In this document: positions 15,382-16,665 of the stretch, one piece after another
Numbering within the stretch: position 1 is the stretch's first letter
How the letters are laid out: each line of letters starts with the position of its first letter
Source of the DNA: an uncultured Clostridia bacterium
Lineage (GTDB): Bacteria > Bacillota > Clostridia > Oscillospirales > Oscillospiraceae
Direction: 5' to 3'
DNA length: 16,665 nt
Assembly (NCBI GenBank): GCA_945946745.1
Contig: CAMEWZ010000017.1
Span: forward strand, 1 to 16,665
Made by a program: the position numbers and the translations under genes
The notes under the pieces: generated by a model
What the model was told of the DNA's origin: nothing
Databases searched by the model: none
Seen by the model: only the letters and a program-made list of their open reading frames with translations

Positions 15382-15417
15382 AAGGGGCGGCAAACGCCGC
15401 CCCTTATTGGCGTTTGC
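15382..15417 (+). other. Overlapping alternative hairpins after dnaK
   Basis: Stem A pairs AAGGGGCGGC (15382-15391) with GCCGCCCCTT (15396-15405). Stem B pairs GCAAACGCC (15390-15398) with GGCGTTTGC (15409-15417). Both are perfect but share bases, so only one can form. Neither is followed by a U-run on the plus strand, so strong termination is doubtful. Partial termination or 3'-end protection of dnaK mRNA is possible. Confidence 0.6.
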
Positions 15418-15501
15418 AGGGCGAACAGCCAATACGTGCGCTGGCTGGGTGGTATTCGTTACACCATTGGGTGCAGCTCGGTAACGGTGGAGCGAAAAAC
15501 A
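15418..15501. other. Non-coding stretch between the dnaK hairpins and the repeat unit
   Basis: No gene is supported. Short inverted matches are present, such as CGTTAC (15458-15463) with GTAACG (15481-15486) and CAGCC with GGCTG near 15424-15446. They are too short to name. Confidence 0.5.
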
Positions 15502-15558
15502 CCTTCCCCCGGGGGGAAGGTGCCCCAGTGCGCACACTGGGGCGGATGAGGAACGGCG
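15502..15558 (+). repeat. Left double-hairpin repeat unit flanking the DUF559 gene
   Basis: Hairpin 1 is a 19-base palindrome, CCTTCCCCCGGGGGGAAGG. A TG follows, then hairpin 2, GCCCCAGTG/CACTGGGGC (15522-15530 with 15535-15543), then GGATGAGGAACGGCGA. The same unit in reverse orientation lies at 15970-16018. Hairpin 2 is longer here than in the right copy. Confidence 0.88.
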
Positions 15559-15601
15559 ACAGCCTCCGATTCAGCTGGCACTTGCGTTGTGAGGGAATGG
15601 T

Positions 15602-15958
15602 ATGGAACGTAACCAGAACTTGAAAAAGAATGCCCAATCACTGCGAAAGAACCAAACCAAAGAAGAAAACCTCCTCTGGTACCGGTTTTTAAGACGATTT
15701 CCTGTTCCATTCCGGAGGCAGTATATCATTGGCAATTACATTGCAGATTTCTATTGCTACCGGGCGAAACTGGTGGTGGAACTGGATGGTTCCCAGCATT
15801 ATGAACCGAAGGAAATGGCGAAGGATGCTGAGCGAACCCGGTATTTGGAGTCTCTGGGACTTACCGTACTGCGTTTTACCAATCTGGATGTCCAACAGCG
15901 TTTTACAGGTGTATGTGAAAGAATCGACAATGTTGTGAAGGAACGGACTGCGGTGTAA
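15602..15958 (+). CDS. DUF559-family endonuclease-like protein (Vsr/PD-(D/E)XK fold)
   Basis: The protein is 118 residues, the typical length for stand-alone DUF559 proteins. The N-terminus has KEENLLWYRFLRRF and FRRQYIIGNYIADFYCYRAKLVVELDGSQHY split over residues 21-67. Asp49 in IADFYC, Glu60 and Asp62 in VVELDG, and His66 fit the proposed metal-binding core of this very-short-patch-repair-like nuclease fold. A conserved-looking D-x-x-R-x-x-x-L-x-x-x-G run follows (75-86). DNA cleavage is inferred; the family is poorly studied. GAGGGA lies 5-6 bp before the ATG. The gene is richer in A+T than dnaK and dnaJ, and is enclosed by an inverted pair of palindromic units, as if it arrived with them. 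It splits the usual dnaK-dnaJ pair. Confidence 0.88.
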   Translation: MERNQNLKKNAQSLRKNQTKEENLLWYRFLRRFPVPFRRQYIIGNYIADFYCYRAKLVVELDGSQHYEPKEMAKDAERTRYLESLGLTVLRFTNLDVQQRFTGVCERIDNVVKERTAV

Positions 15959-15969
15959 TACTTCCGATA

Positions 15970-16018
15970 TCGCCGTTCCTCATCCGCCCCTTCGGGGCAC
16001 CTTCCCCCCGGGGGAAGG
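15970..16018 (-). repeat. Right double-hairpin repeat unit flanking the DUF559 gene
   Basis: Read on the minus strand this copy starts with the same 19-base palindrome as the left unit, then TG, a short CCCC-GAA-GGGG hairpin, then GGATGAGGAACGGCGA. Outside the hairpin-2 loop it is identical to 15502-15557. It ends about 25 bp before the dnaJ start and lies within the dnaJ leader. Confidence 0.88.
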
Positions 16019-16043
16019 CATTTCTTGTGAGGTGTAATGAAAT

Positions 16044-16665
16044 ATGGCAGAAAACAAACGTGACTATTATGAGGTACTGGGCGTCAACAAGGACGCCAGC
16101 GCCGAGGAAATAAAGAAGGCCTACCGAAAGGCTGCCCTCAAGTACCACCCTGACCGGAACCCCGGCAATAAAGAAGCCGAGGAGAAATTCAAAGAGGTAG
16201 GCGAGGCCTACGAGGTGCTGTCCGATACGGAAAAGCGCCAGCGCTATGACCAGTTCGGCTTTGCCGGAGTGGATCCCAACTTCGGCGGCGGTGCCGGCGG
16301 CGCTTACGGTGGCGCTGGCTTTGGCGGCTTTGGGGATTTCAGCGACCTGGGGGATATTTTCGGTGATTTCTTTGGCGGCGGCAGAAGCCGGGGCAGCCAG
16401 CAGAGCGCCCCTCGCCGAGGTGAAAATGTGATGACCCGGCTGGAGCTGACCTTTGAGGAGGCGGCCTTCGGCTGCGAGAAAGAAGTGGCCGCCCAGCGGA
16501 TCGAGAACTGCGCCGTCTGCAACGGTACCGGCTCCGCCGACGGCGTCATCGAGACCTGCCAGCAATGCCGTGGCACCGGCCAGGTTCGCACGGTACAGAA
16601 TTTCATGGGTATGCAGATGCAGTCCAGCACCACCTGTCCTGCCTGTAACGGCCGGGGCAAGGTCA
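16044..16665 (+). CDS. dnaJ: Chaperone DnaJ (Hsp40), N-terminal part
   Basis: There are 207 codons to the window edge, with the frame still open. The J domain (1-70) has the catalytic HPD at 35-37 and starts MAENKRDYYEVLGV. A Gly/Phe-rich linker (about 72-120) follows. The zinc-finger domain shows three of its four CxxCxGxG repeats: CAVCNGTG (156-163), CQQCRGTG (172-179) and CPACNGRG (198-205). It is therefore a type I DnaJ. It stimulates DnaK ATPase and delivers substrates. GAGGTG lies 9 bp before the ATG. Transcripts from the hrcA promoter must pass the DUF559 insertion and its hairpins to reach it; I see no clear separate promoter. Confidence 0.98.
   Translation, partial: MAENKRDYYEVLGVNKDASAEEIKKAYRKAALKYHPDRNPGNKEAEEKFKEVGEAYEVLSDTEKRQRYDQFGFAGVDPNFGGGAGGAYGGAGFGGFGDFSDLGDIFGDFFGGGRSRGSQQSAPRRGENVMTRLELTFEEAAFGCEKEVAAQRIENCAVCNGTGSADGVIETCQQCRGTGQVRTVQNFMGMQMQSSTTCPACNGRGKV

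Overview
The window looks like chromosome from a GC-rich, low-to-mid-GC-phylum Firmicute, most likely a gut Clostridia member of the Oscillospiraceae type. This is inferred from the lepA-hemW and hrcA-grpE-dnaK-dnaJ gene orders, a perfect CIRCE operator, strong AGGAGG ribosome sites, GC-rich codons and GC-rich dispersed palindromic repeats. No rRNA or tRNA gene was found, so the genus is not fixed.

Layout. Positions 1-1576 (+) hold the 3' end of lepA and complete hemW. Positions 1863-11347 are all on the minus strand. Read in transcription order they are: a LacI-family repressor with its promoter between two operators; a GH13 alpha-glucan hydrolase followed by a 59-residue Cys-rich protein and a strong terminator; a three-gene phage-like lysis cassette (M15 peptidase with a peptidoglycan-binding domain, XhlA-like membrane/coiled-coil protein, holin); then an OmpR-type response regulator, a histidine kinase, and an ABC exporter (ATPase plus FtsX-like permease). 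Positions 11589-16665 (+) hold the heat-shock operon: sigma-A promoter, CIRCE, hrcA, grpE, dnaK, an inserted DUF559 endonuclease-like gene, and the 5' part of dnaJ.

In many Firmicutes lepA-hemW runs straight into hrcA-grpE-dnaK-dnaJ. Here about 9.8 kb of opposite-strand accessory genes separates the halves, and repeats sit at the seams. One repeat family has terminal arms starting GTAGGGCGGCTTG. It occurs after hemW and again between grpE and dnaK, where it forms a 135-bp element of perfect 28-bp inverted ends enclosing four consecutive perfect hairpins. A second family, a double-hairpin unit of CCTTCCCC...GGTGCCCC...GGGGCGGATGAGG type, flanks the DUF559 gene as an inverted pair between dnaK and dnaJ. 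A diverged single copy lies between the histidine kinase and the ABC exporter.

Regulation visible in the sequence. HrcA should repress its own operon through CIRCE. The LacI-type repressor should control itself through two sites 53 bp apart. The response regulator gene and the ABC exporter share direct repeats of WAAGAWTC type spaced exactly 11 bp, which look like the binding sites of the response regulator. The strongest leads are the DUF559/repeat unit, the multi-hairpin element in the chaperone operon, the 11-bp repeat regulon and the orphan lysis cassette.
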